Positions 8,621 to 16,197 of a stretch of DNA of 50,243 nucleotides are shown one piece after another (within the stretch, counting starts at the first letter, position 1; every line of letters starts with the position of its first letter). The translations under genes were made by a program, and so were the position numbers. The stretch is taken from positions 1 through 50,243 of the forward strand of contig NZ_LSRP01000097.1 of the NCBI RefSeq assembly GCF_001885585.1, read 5' to 3'. This DNA is from Pararhizobium antarcticum (GTDB lineage Bacteria > Pseudomonadota > Alphaproteobacteria > Rhizobiales > Rhizobiaceae). The notes beneath the pieces were generated by a model. The model saw nothing but the letters and a program-made list of their open reading frames with translations, had not been told where the DNA came from and ran no database searches.

Positions 8621-10600
8621 TTACTTGGCCGGAATCGTCAACTCGGTGCCGATTTCGAGTTTTTCCGGCACGGGATTGCCGCTGGCTTGCGCAATGCGAC
8701 CCCAGAGGTCGCCATCGCCATAGACAGACTTCGCCAGATCCCAGAGCGTATCGCCGCGCACGACCACATGTTTTGCGGTGGAGGGCATTTCAGCGGCCGG
8801 GGTCGTTTCCGCGACCGGTGTCTGTGTGGTAGTGGTCTGCGGGGTGGTGGTCTCCTGGGTCGTGGTCTGCTGGGTCGTGGTTGCAGCCGCGGATGTGTCT
8901 GCGCCCTCGGCCGGCTTCGCATCCGGGGTCACGCTTTTTTCAGCCGTATCGGTGCTGGTCTGCGTCGAAGGCGCGCTTGCGGTGGCAGCAGCAATTTCGG
9001 TGATGCGTCCCTCTGTCACCGGCTTGTAGGGCCGATTCTCGGTCAGGTATTGCGCGACCGTGTCCTCAAGGCTTGGTCCGAAGTCATAGGCGTTCTGTCC
9101 GGCCGTTGCGAAAATCGAATAACCGTCACCGCCGCCGCGCATGTAGTTGTTGGTAACCACGCCGTAGAGCTTTTCAGGGTCGAGCGGTACGAAGGTTTCG
9201 CCCTCTTTGGTCTCGACGGATACGACCCGGCTGCCGGCGGGCTTTGACTTGTCGAACGTGTATTTCAGGCCGGAAACCTGGGGGAAGCGGCCAGCTGCTT
9301 CCTCGATTTCACTCAGACCGTTTTCCAGTGCCGTGACGATATCGGCGCCCTTGAGCTGGAATGTCGCGACGCTGTTCTGGAACGGCAGGACGGTCAGAAC
9401 CTCTCCCATTGTCACCACGCCCTGATCGATCGAGGCGCGCAGGCCGCCACCGTTCTGGATGGCGATGGTGATGCCCTGATCCTTGACGTGATCAAGCATT
9501 GCATCGGCCACAAGATTGCCCATCGAGCATTCCGCCGCACGGCAAACCTCGCGCGAACCGTCGATGACTTCTGTGGTTTCGGAGATTTCCTTGGCCCGCA
9601 CAGCCTCGAGTGGGGCCGCAAGTTCCTTGACGCGTGCCTCCATGCCGGCATCCGGCGTGATCGAGGCATCGAGCAGCTTGGGCGCGCCCGCTGCCGATTT
9701 GACTTTGCCGGCATCGTCGAAGACGAGCTTCAACTCGCCGAGATACTTGGAATAGGCATAGGCGGTCACAACCGGGACATCGACGCCCGCCGGGTCCTTG
9801 ATCATGGTCGGATAGGGGCCTGCAGCCTTGTCATCCGTATTGGACAGCAGCGTGTGGCTGTGGCCGCCGACAATGACGTCGATCCCATCAACGGCTGCGG
9901 CGATCTGTTTGTCGCGTTCGTAACCGACATGCGAAAGCAGCACGATCTTGTTGACGCCCTGATCGGTGATCTCCTTCACCGCGGTTTTCAGGTAGGCAAT
10001 CTCGTCATCGAAAAAGATGTTCGGTCCCGGCGAGGAGGTTTCGTCCGTATCCGTTGCCAGAACGGAGACGATGGCTACCTTTTGGCCACCGAGGTCCTTG
10101 ACGACATAACCCTTGAACTTGTTGGCCACCGGCGTGTTGAGCGCGGCCACCGTGTTTCCCGAAATCAGCGGGAACTTCAGCGCATCGATGAACTTTGCCA
10201 GTTCTTCCGGCCCATTGTCGAATTCGTGGTTGCCGATCGCCATGGCATCGAAGCCGATGCCGTTCATGAATTCAGCCACCGGTGCGCTCTTGTACTGTGT
10301 GTAGAACAGCGAGCCCTGGAACTGGTCGCCAGCATCGAGCACAATGACATTTCCGCCGGCGTCGGCAATCTGCTTGCGGGCCGCGTCGATCGCCGATTTG
10401 ACGCGGGCGATGCCGCCGAAGCATTCGTTCTTGCCATTCTCTTCCGCCGAGCAGGTCGAATCATACTTGTTGATCGCTTCGATGCGGGAATGCAGGTCGT
10501 TGATATGCAGGATGTTCAGTTCATAATCCGCGAAGGCGGCGCCTGCAGAAAGCACAAGGATCGAGGCCGTCAGCAGCCCGGTGCGCAAGTGTCTGATCAT
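8621..10600 (-). CDS. Periplasmic 5'-nucleotidase/UDP-sugar hydrolase (UshA-like) with C-terminal LysM domain
   Basis: An exported enzyme of 659 residues. The start at 10600 (MIRHLRTGLLTASIL) has a strong AGGAGA box; a frame start at 10636 is less likely. A signal peptide ends at AAFA. The metallophosphoesterase domain has DLHSR (35-39), VLDAGDQFQG, GNHEFDNG and GGHSHT, the residues that hold the two-metal centre. The 5_nucleotid_C domain follows (MGNLVADAM, QNGGGLRASID, LPFQNSVATFQLKG). A Thr/Gln-rich linker of about 70 residues then leads to a LysM domain in the last 50 residues (VVRGDTLWDLAKSVYGDGDLW). It should dephosphorylate nucleotides in the periplasm. The LysM tail, not usual in UshA, would tether it to peptidoglycan. 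Confidence 0.92.
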   Translation of the reverse strand: MIRHLRTGLLTASILVLSAGAAFADYELNILHINDLHSRIEAINKYDSTCSAEENGKNECFGGIARVKSAIDAARKQIADAGGNVIVLDAGDQFQGSLFYTQYKSAPVAEFMNGIGFDAMAIGNHEFDNGPEELAKFIDALKFPLISGNTVAALNTPVANKFKGYVVKDLGGQKVAIVSVLATDTDETSSPGPNIFFDDEIAYLKTAVKEITDQGVNKIVLLSHVGYERDKQIAAAVDGIDVIVGGHSHTLLSNTDDKAAGPYPTMIKDPAGVDVPVVTAYAYSKYLGELKLVFDDAGKVKSAAGAPKLLDASITPDAGMEARVKELAAPLEAVRAKEISETTEVIDGSREVCRAAECSMGNLVADAMLDHVKDQGITIAIQNGGGLRASIDQGVVTMGEVLTVLPFQNSVATFQLKGADIVTALENGLSEIEEAAGRFPQVSGLKYTFDKSKPAGSRVVSVETKEGETFVPLDPEKLYGVVTNNYMRGGGDGYSIFATAGQNAYDFGPSLEDTVAQYLTENRPYKPVTEGRITEIAAATASAPSTQTSTDTAEKSVTPDAKPAEGADTSAAATTTQQTTTQETTTPQTTTTQTPVAETTPAAEMPSTAKHVVVRGDTLWDLAKSVYGDGDLWGRIAQASGNPVPEKLEIGTELTIPAK

Positions 10601-10784
10601 GATTGTCTCCTGTTTTCCCAGTTGGTTTCCGTTCAACCATGCGCCTGTGTAGGGGGCGGTTGCGATTGAACTGTGGCGGTAGGGCCTATTCGGATGGTTT
10701 CACCAGAACAAGCGGAGTTCAAGGCCTAAAACTGTCTAACCGTCATCCACATTCCTGCAAGGTTAAAGCTGTCGGCCAAAATGC

Positions 10785-10808
10785 AAAAAGCCCCCGTGTG
10801 GAGGCTTC
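10785..10808 (-). terminator. Rho-independent terminator of omp10
   Basis: Read leftward, AAGCCTCC and GGGGGCTT pair around a short loop and are followed by TTTTT. It lies about 33 bases past the omp10 stop. Confidence 0.8.
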
Positions 10809-10840
10809 TCGCAAAGGGTGATGGATCGTCGCTTCGCGGG

Positions 10841-11209
10841 TCAGCCGCGGCGACTGAGCGAGAACTGCGCGCCTGAATCCGTCGTGCAGTTCAGCTGTGT
10901 TACGCCAACCATGGCGCAATTGACCTTCGACTGGGTGTTGCGGACCATTGAGGTCATGTTGATTTCGACCAGCGTCGGCGAAACATTGACGTAGTTGCCG
11001 GAGGCCAAAAGCTGGTTCGTATCGGTTGTCCGGGTGGTGAAGGTGCCCGCCGAGAAGGTCGAGATGATCCCATTCGGATCGGCCCAGGTTCCGTCCACGG
11101 TCGGGGCCATGCGGATGGGCTGCTGGACCTGGCGGATTTCCCGTCCGGACTGGCAGGCGGACAGGGCTGCGGTTGCAGCCAGGACCGACAGAATGGCGAT
11201 GCGCTTCAT
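10841..11209 (-). CDS. omp10: Outer-membrane lipoprotein Omp10
   Basis: A lipoprotein of 122 residues. The correct start is 11209, with GGGAGA upstream; it gives a textbook lipoprotein signal, MKRIAILSVLAATAALSAC, with the lipidated Cys at 19. The longer frame to 11413 runs through the hss terminator and is rejected. The mature part resembles Brucella Omp10 closely as I recall that sequence: GTWADPNG, TFTTRTTDTNQLLASGNY, VSPTLVEINM, VNCAMVGVTQLNC and a final FSLSRRG. Two Cys in the C-terminal half may form a disulphide. Omp10 is a surface-exposed or outer-membrane lipoprotein conserved in Rhizobiales, of uncertain biochemical role. It has its own promoter region (11210-11323) and terminator. 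Confidence 0.9.
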   Translation of the reverse strand: MKRIAILSVLAATAALSACQSGREIRQVQQPIRMAPTVDGTWADPNGIISTFSAGTFTTRTTDTNQLLASGNYVNVSPTLVEINMTSMVRNTQSKVNCAMVGVTQLNCTTDSGAQFSLSRRG

Positions 11210-11323
11210 GGATGTCTCCCGTTTCAAGGCCGGAATTATAGCTTTCAGTTGAAAAAACAATGCCGTGAACGGCAATTGAAAGCAAGAGTGGGGCAGGAAT
11301 GCCGGAATTTTTGTGCCGGACAT

Positions 11324-11359
11324 GAAAAAGCGCCCGCAGCGATCAGCCGCGGGCGCTTT
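11324..11359 (-). terminator. Rho-independent terminator of homospermidine synthase
   Basis: An 11-bp perfect GC-rich stem (11327-11337 with 11349-11359) is followed, leftward, by a T-run. It starts 24 bases after the hss stop. Confidence 0.88.
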
Positions 11360-11382
11360 CATCATCTGTGTCCTGCCGCCGT

Positions 11383-12834
11383 TTAGCGAACGAGGATGTT
11401 CTTGAACTGCCACGGATCCTTCGTGTCGAGGTCTTCCGGGAACAGGCCCGGGCGGCCATCGAGCGGGGTCCAGTCAGTGTAATGACCTTCGACCGGGCCG
11501 AGATAGGGCGACTGCACTTCGAGGCAGCGCTTGTAGTCGACCTCGTCGGCTTCGACGATGCCGGCTGTCGGATTTTCAAGAGCCCAGACCATGCCGGCGA
11601 GAACGGCCGAGGTCACCTGCAGGCCGGTCGCATTCTGATACGGCGCGATGCGGCGGGTTTCTTCGAGCGACAGGCGCGAACCATACCAGTAGGCGTTCTT
11701 GTCGTGGCCGTAGAGCAGCACGCCGAGTTCGTCGAGACCCTCGACCAGTTCGTTCTCGTCGAGAACATGCAGGACCGGCTGCGCCGTCCCGCCATTGCCG
11801 AACATTTCGTGCAGCGACAGCACAGCATCATTGGCCGGATGGTAGGCGTAGTGGCAGGTCGGACGGAAGGTGACGTCGCCGTCCTTGTCCTTCACCGTGA
11901 AATAGTCAGCGATCGAGATCGATTCATTGTGCGTGACCAGGAAGCCGTATTGCGGGCCGGGTGTCGGGCACCAGGTGCGCACGCGCGTATTGGCGCCCGG
12001 CTGCTCGAGATAGATGGCTGCCTGGCAGCCCTTCTTGTGCTTCTTGGCGTTCTTCGGCATCCAGTTTTCGTGCGTGCCCCAGCCGAGTTCAGCCGGCTGC
12101 AGGCCCTCCGAGATGAAGCCTTCGACCGACCAGGTGTTCCAGAAGACGTTCAGCGGCTTTGGATTCTTGGTCAGCTGCGTGTCGCGTTCGGCGATGTGGA
12201 TGCCCTTGACGCCGACCTTCTTCATCAGCTTGGCCCAGCCTTCGCGGTCATGCTGATCCGGCTCGTCGAACTTGACGTCGAGATCGTTGGCGAGATTGAC
12301 CAGCGCCTGCTTGACGAACCAGGAGACCATGCCGGGGTTTGCGCCGCAGGTGGAAACGGCGGTCGAGCCGCCCGGGCTCTTCTTCTTCTCATGGCGTAGG
12401 GTTTCGCGCAGCGCGTAGTTGGTGCGGTCGGAATTCTTCATGTTCTTGTCGAAATAGAAGCCGAGCCAGGGCTCGATGACCGTGTCGATGTAGAGAACGT
12501 CGAGCTTGCGGCACAGCTTGATCAGGTCGAGCGATCCGGTGTCGACCGACAGGTTGACGCAAAAGCCCTGGCCTTCGCCTTCCGTCAGGAGCGGCTTCAG
12601 CAGGTCCTTGTAGTTGTCCTTGGTGACGTGGGCCTTGATGTGCCTGACGCCGTGCTTGGCCAGGATTTCCATGTCGCCTGCATCTTCGCGCGGATCGATG
12701 ACGACCATCCGGCTCTTGTCGAACTTGAAATGGCGCTCGATCAGCGGCAGCGTGCCGCGGCCAATAGAACCGAAGCCGATCATCACGATCGGGCCGGTGA
12801 TTTCGCCATGAACCGGATAGGTGGTGTCTGCCAT
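11383..12834 (-). CDS. hss: Homospermidine synthase
   Basis: A cytoplasmic NAD-dependent enzyme of 483 residues that makes the polyamine sym-homospermidine from putrescine, a dominant polyamine in many rhizobia. The start at 12834 (MADTTYPVHGEITGPIVM) has AGGAG eleven bases upstream and is preferred over 12885. The Rossmann motif GFGSIGRGTLPLI is near residue 20. DTVIEPWLGFY and STCGANPGMVSWFVKQAL are family hallmarks, and the C-terminal half is typical of the bacterial saccharopine-dehydrogenase-like Hss. Its length matches the family. It is a single gene with its own terminator. Confidence 0.95.
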   Translation of the reverse strand: MADTTYPVHGEITGPIVMIGFGSIGRGTLPLIERHFKFDKSRMVVIDPREDAGDMEILAKHGVRHIKAHVTKDNYKDLLKPLLTEGEGQGFCVNLSVDTGSLDLIKLCRKLDVLYIDTVIEPWLGFYFDKNMKNSDRTNYALRETLRHEKKKSPGGSTAVSTCGANPGMVSWFVKQALVNLANDLDVKFDEPDQHDREGWAKLMKKVGVKGIHIAERDTQLTKNPKPLNVFWNTWSVEGFISEGLQPAELGWGTHENWMPKNAKKHKKGCQAAIYLEQPGANTRVRTWCPTPGPQYGFLVTHNESISIADYFTVKDKDGDVTFRPTCHYAYHPANDAVLSLHEMFGNGGTAQPVLHVLDENELVEGLDELGVLLYGHDKNAYWYGSRLSLEETRRIAPYQNATGLQVTSAVLAGMVWALENPTAGIVEADEVDYKRCLEVQSPYLGPVEGHYTDWTPLDGRPGLFPEDLDTKDPWQFKNILVR

Positions 12835-12973
12835 TTTGGTCTCTTCTCCTGAGATTTGGTTCTTCTCACTGCACGGCGGCGCCAATCTAGCGGCATTCCG
12901 GCACTTTGAAAGGCCCTAGAGCACAGATTCCTGTCACAATAAAGAGCGGACCCGTTAATGTCGGCGAGATTGC

Positions 12974-13879
12974 TTAACCGCCGGCAAGACCTCGCAGTGC
13001 GGCGATCAGGCTGTCGCGTTTGCTGGCAAGCCCCTTGTAGGCGGCCTGTTCCAGGGTGAGTTCCTCCAGTTGCGCGGCAAAGGAGAGCGCAAGGCGGGCT
13101 GCGTCCGGATGGCCGTCGAGAACGGCGACAGGGTCGGAATGAATGCCGATAGTAAAGACGATGTCGCCGCTCTTCGGCAGCTTGCGCAAGGTCTGGCGTT
13201 CGATCCGCACGAAGGTGTTTTCCGCCTCGAGCGCCACGGATGCCGCACCGAGGCTCTCGGTGTTGGATTTCGGCAGGAACAGGCCGCCATCGGTGTTCAC
13301 CGTCCAGTTGAAGCGCTCGACGATGCGCCCGGGTGGAAGGTTGTCGAACATGCGGTTGATCAGGTCGGCATTGCGCGTTCCGCCTTCAAAGCCAGGCACC
13401 GGTCCGTGGATCTGGTCCATGCTGCGGCCGAATTTCTCCGGCAGCGACCAGGACGAGGGAAAAGCGACGAAGGCGGCCACGAGATGCCACCCTGTTTCCT
13501 TGCGCCGCATGATCACCAGATCATCCTTGACCAGAAACCCGGCCGTGACCAGCGCCGGGTCGGCGGCAAGGTCGACGGTGCGTTTGCCGATTTCCATCGT
13601 CTGGCCGTCACACCTGTAGAGATCGGGATATTGCGCCGGCAGAAATGCGACGAGCATATCCAGCACTTCGCGTTGCGCGTCTTGCGTTGCGAGTTCCGCG
13701 ACGAACACCACATCCGGATAGGTCTCCAGCAACCGCTTTTTTTCGTTGAGATAGGCGCCCAGCTGGGCATCGGGCAGGATCCAGCGGGCCGGTTCGAGTT
13801 GTGCAAGACCGATCGTGAACGGCTTGGACGAGCCGTCATAGGGCGTGTAGGCCGGCGTGTTCGCGATCCCTTGCGGCAT
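12974..13879 (-). CDS. DUF3445 protein, haem-dependent oxidative N-demethylase-like
   Basis: This 301-residue cytoplasmic protein matches the DUF3445 family (PF11927), whose characterised member is the alpha subunit of a haem-dependent oxidative N-demethylase that acts on dimethylamine. Recognisable parts are PFTIGLAQLEPARWILPD, the central FVAFPSSWSLPEKFGRSMDQIHGPVPG and NWTVNTDGGLFLP. Its length is in the family range. The beta and gamma demethylase subunits are not nearby, so the substrate may differ. It is the last gene of a tight four-gene unit with pabB, a pabC-like gene and yciI; only 11 bases separate it from yciI. Confidence 0.82.
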   Translation of the reverse strand: MPQGIANTPAYTPYDGSSKPFTIGLAQLEPARWILPDAQLGAYLNEKKRLLETYPDVVFVAELATQDAQREVLDMLVAFLPAQYPDLYRCDGQTMEIGKRTVDLAADPALVTAGFLVKDDLVIMRRKETGWHLVAAFVAFPSSWSLPEKFGRSMDQIHGPVPGFEGGTRNADLINRMFDNLPPGRIVERFNWTVNTDGGLFLPKSNTESLGAASVALEAENTFVRIERQTLRKLPKSGDIVFTIGIHSDPVAVLDGHPDAARLALSFAAQLEELTLEQAAYKGLASKRDSLIAALRGLAGG

Positions 13880-13890
13880 GGTTTAATCCG

Positions 13891-14175
13891 TCAGAGTTTG
13901 AGGTCTTCAAGGCCGGGCACGGTGGTCGTGGCGATGAATTCGGTGATTTCGTAATCGGCGATGCCATGGATGGTGAACGGGTCGGCGGCGACCATCGTTT
14001 CGATTTCAGGGCGCCCGCCCCGGGCGAGAATGACGCCGCCCGTGCGTGGGTTCTTGCGTCCGGAAGCCAGAAACAGCCCCTTGTCATAACCGGACTTGAC
14101 CCAGGCCATGTGGGTTTCCATGTGGCGATCCGCGTCGGAGAGATCAGTCTTGTAGGTCAGCGACAGGATGAACAT
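13891..14175 (-). CDS. YciI family protein
   Basis: A small protein of 94 residues with the ferredoxin-like alpha-beta fold of the YciI/YCII family. It shows MFILSLTYK at the start, an HMAWVKSGYDKGLFLASG helix and strand, GGVILARG and DPFTIHGIADYEITEF. Family members are often accessory subunits or small dehalogenase-like enzymes; the precise role here is unknown. It starts two bases after the stop of the pabC-like gene and is followed by DUF3445, so it belongs to the same transcript. Confidence 0.88.
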   Translation of the reverse strand: MFILSLTYKTDLSDADRHMETHMAWVKSGYDKGLFLASGRKNPRTGGVILARGGRPEIETMVAADPFTIHGIADYEITEFIATTTVPGLEDLKL

Positions 14176-14177
14176 CG

Positions 14178-14816
14178 TCAGTCTCTCCAGAGGATATTGG
14201 CCCGGATCAGGCCGCGCAGCGAGTTTCCGATGAAAACGGGCCGGCTCTTGAGGTCATCGAGCGTCAGGCGTTGCACACGCGCCTTGCGCTGGCAGATCAT
14301 CTCGGTGCGCAGCACGCCGGCCAGCAGACCACAGGAAATCGGTTGCGTCTTCAGCATGCCGGAGCCATCGTCGACAAAAAGCGAGGTGATCGTTCCTTCG
14401 CAGGGTTCATCCCGCTCGTTCAACAACAGAACCTCGTCGGCCTCGTCCGGCCCGTATTCCGCGCGTGCCGCCTCGTAGACCGCGCGCCGGCTGGTCTTGT
14501 AGCGCAGCAGATTATCACCTGACGACAGGCGCGTGGTTGCGATCCGGACTGTCCAAAGAGGATCGGCAGGCAATGGCGTGAAGGGTGTGGTGGCAATGTC
14601 GATGCGGCCTGTGCTGTCAAGCGCGAGACGAACGCGAAGCGCGGACAGGGGGGATGTGTCGACAAACGCCGCGGCCAGCCTTTGCTCCGCCTGCCCGGCC
14701 CCGGGAAATCCCAGCCTTGCCGCTGATCTTTTTAGCCGTGCCAGATGCAGCCTGAGCCGAACGATGCCGACCGCCGGCTCCCAGCGCATGGTTTCGATCA
14801 GCGAGAAAGAACTCAT
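14178..14816 (-). CDS. Class IV aminotransferase-fold protein, PabC-like (aminodeoxychorismate lyase candidate)
   Basis: A PLP-dependent protein of about 212 residues. The start at 14816 overlaps the pabB stop as ATGA, which decides it over 14864. It has the class IV pattern: LIETMRWEPAVGIVRLRLHLARLKRSAARLG-type N-terminus (given in parts), LLRYKTSRRAVYEAARAEYG with the likely PLP lysine, then LLLNERDEPCEGTITSLFV and a C-terminal LLAGVLRTEMI. Placed directly after pabB, it is the natural candidate for the lyase that releases 4-aminobenzoate for folate synthesis. A role as a D-amino-acid or branched-chain aminotransferase is less likely but cannot be excluded. Confidence 0.88.
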   Translation of the reverse strand: MSSFSLIETMRWEPAVGIVRLRLHLARLKRSAARLGFPGAGQAEQRLAAAFVDTSPLSALRVRLALDSTGRIDIATTPFTPLPADPLWTVRIATTRLSSGDNLLRYKTSRRAVYEAARAEYGPDEADEVLLLNERDEPCEGTITSLFVDDGSGMLKTQPISCGLLAGVLRTEMICQRKARVQRLTLDDLKSRPVFIGNSLRGLIRANILWRD

Positions 14817-15973
14817 CGCGTGATCCTGGTATCGCCGATAGCGAAGCGGGCCTTGAGAAGGCATTCCTCATATTCCGCCTCTGCTCTCGAATCGAAGACG
14901 ATGCCGCCGCCAACATTGAAAATCGCCTCGCCATCCGGAAACAGGGACAGCGTGCGGATGGCAACGTTGAACCGCATGGTCCCATCCGGCGCGATGAAGC
15001 CGATGGCGCCGCAATAGGCGTCCCGCGGGCCATCCTCGAGATCGTGCAGGATCTCCATCGCCCGCATTTTTGGTGCGCCTGTCACGGAGCCGCAGGGGAA
15101 GAGTGCTGCAAAGATCTCGGTTATGCCGATATCCGGCAGCAGTTTCGCCCGGACGTGGCTAACCATCTGATGCACGGTCGGATAGGTCTCGATATCGAAC
15201 AGCCGGGGCACGTCCAGCGTGCCGACCTGGGTGATCCGCGAGATGTCGTTGCGGAGCAGGTCGACGATCATCCGGTTTTCGGCCTGGCTTTTCGGATCCT
15301 CGCGCATCTCCCGGATCAGGGCCGCATCCTCGCCGGGCGTTGCGCCGCGCGGTGCCGTGCCCTTCATCGGATGCGTCTCGATCCAGCCGTCCTTGTCAAT
15401 CCGGAAGAACAGTTCGGGTGAGCGCGACAGGAGGATCGGGCCGTCGAGCAAAACGAGCGCGCCATATTTTACTGGCTGGCGCTCGATCAGCGACCAGAAG
15501 GCGGCAACCGGATCACCCTTCCAGCGGGCGGCGACCTGCATAGTCAGGTTTGCCTGGTAACAATTGCCCATCTTCAGATGGTCTAGCAGCCGGTCGAAGC
15601 GCTGGCGGTAGGCATCGAAATCCCAGGCCGCATGCGGTTCAGTGATGAAGGGCTCGTTTTCGGTTCGACGCTGCGGTTCGCCCAGCACATGCCCGTCGGC
15701 GGGCCCGTCAAAGACGCCGAAGGACATCAACGGCGTGCGGCGGTTGTCCTCGGCAAAGTCGGCGAGCTTGTCTTCGAACAGATAACCGGCCTCGTAGCTC
15801 ATGAAGCCTGCAAGCCATTTTCCGTCCGCCTGGGCGCGTTCGAGTTCGATCAGGCCAGAGCGAAATTCAGCAGCCGTATGCGCTGTGATGACGCGTGACG
15901 GCGCAGCAAAGACCGTCGTGCGGTTTTCGCTGTCGTCGCGGAACAGGACATAGGGGTCTTGAGTGACGTTCAT
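14813..15973 (-). CDS. pabB: Aminodeoxychorismate synthase component I
   Basis: This chorismate-binding enzyme (386 residues) makes 4-amino-4-deoxychorismate for p-aminobenzoate and folate. The start at 15973 (MNVTQDPYVLFRDD) is chosen because the frame upstream reads into a repeat element; it has only a weak ribosome-binding site. Motifs are GNCYQANLTMQ, SPELFFRID, HPMKGTAPRG, ENRMIVDLLRNDISRI, VHQMVSHV and PCGSVTGAPKMRAMEI. These are the full set of active-site blocks of the TrpE/PabB family. The glutaminase partner PabA is not in the window. It overlaps the pabC-like gene by four bases. Confidence 0.93.
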   Translation of the reverse strand: MNVTQDPYVLFRDDSENRTTVFAAPSRVITAHTAAEFRSGLIELERAQADGKWLAGFMSYEAGYLFEDKLADFAEDNRRTPLMSFGVFDGPADGHVLGEPQRRTENEPFITEPHAAWDFDAYRQRFDRLLDHLKMGNCYQANLTMQVAARWKGDPVAAFWSLIERQPVKYGALVLLDGPILLSRSPELFFRIDKDGWIETHPMKGTAPRGATPGEDAALIREMREDPKSQAENRMIVDLLRNDISRITQVGTLDVPRLFDIETYPTVHQMVSHVRAKLLPDIGITEIFAALFPCGSVTGAPKMRAMEILHDLEDGPRDAYCGAIGFIAPDGTMRFNVAIRTLSLFPDGEAIFNVGGGIVFDSRAEAEYEECLLKARFAIGDTRITR

Positions 15974-15989
15974 TCGATTGCGCGCTTGT

Positions 15990-16153
15990 GTGTGGATCCT
16001 CGGGACAAGCCCGAGGATGACCAAGGGTGGGGATGGCTGTGGAGTTCCAGAGGTGAGGTTCCAACCAGCCCTACTGATGATGGAGACAGCCAAACTTTAA
16101 GGGCGTCATCCTCTGGCTTTATCCGAGGAACGGGCGTGATCCGGGGATCCATC
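15990..16153. repeat. Pair of inverted palindromic intergenic repeats
   Basis: The 224-bp gap between pabB and pepF holds two related palindromic units in inverted orientation. The right-reading unit has a perfect 9-bp dyad, ATCCTCGGG and CCCGAGGAT around ACAAG (15996-16018), followed by GAC. The second, near 16105-16130, begins GTCATCCTC and is an imperfect reverse copy, matching about 22 of 26 bases. A further GGGGATCC lies at 16143-16150. The unit type (CCTCGGG-acaag-CCCGAGG) is common between genes in rhizobial genomes as a short palindromic, probably mobile, element. Confidence 0.8.
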
Positions 16154-16197
16154 ACATTCAACGAAGCACTCCTGGTCATTGCCATCCACCCCGGTAA

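Noticed and set aside
10841..11413. Long 190-residue version of Omp10
   Set aside because: It would start inside the hss coding region and read through its terminator; the short form has a perfect lipobox and ribosome-binding site.
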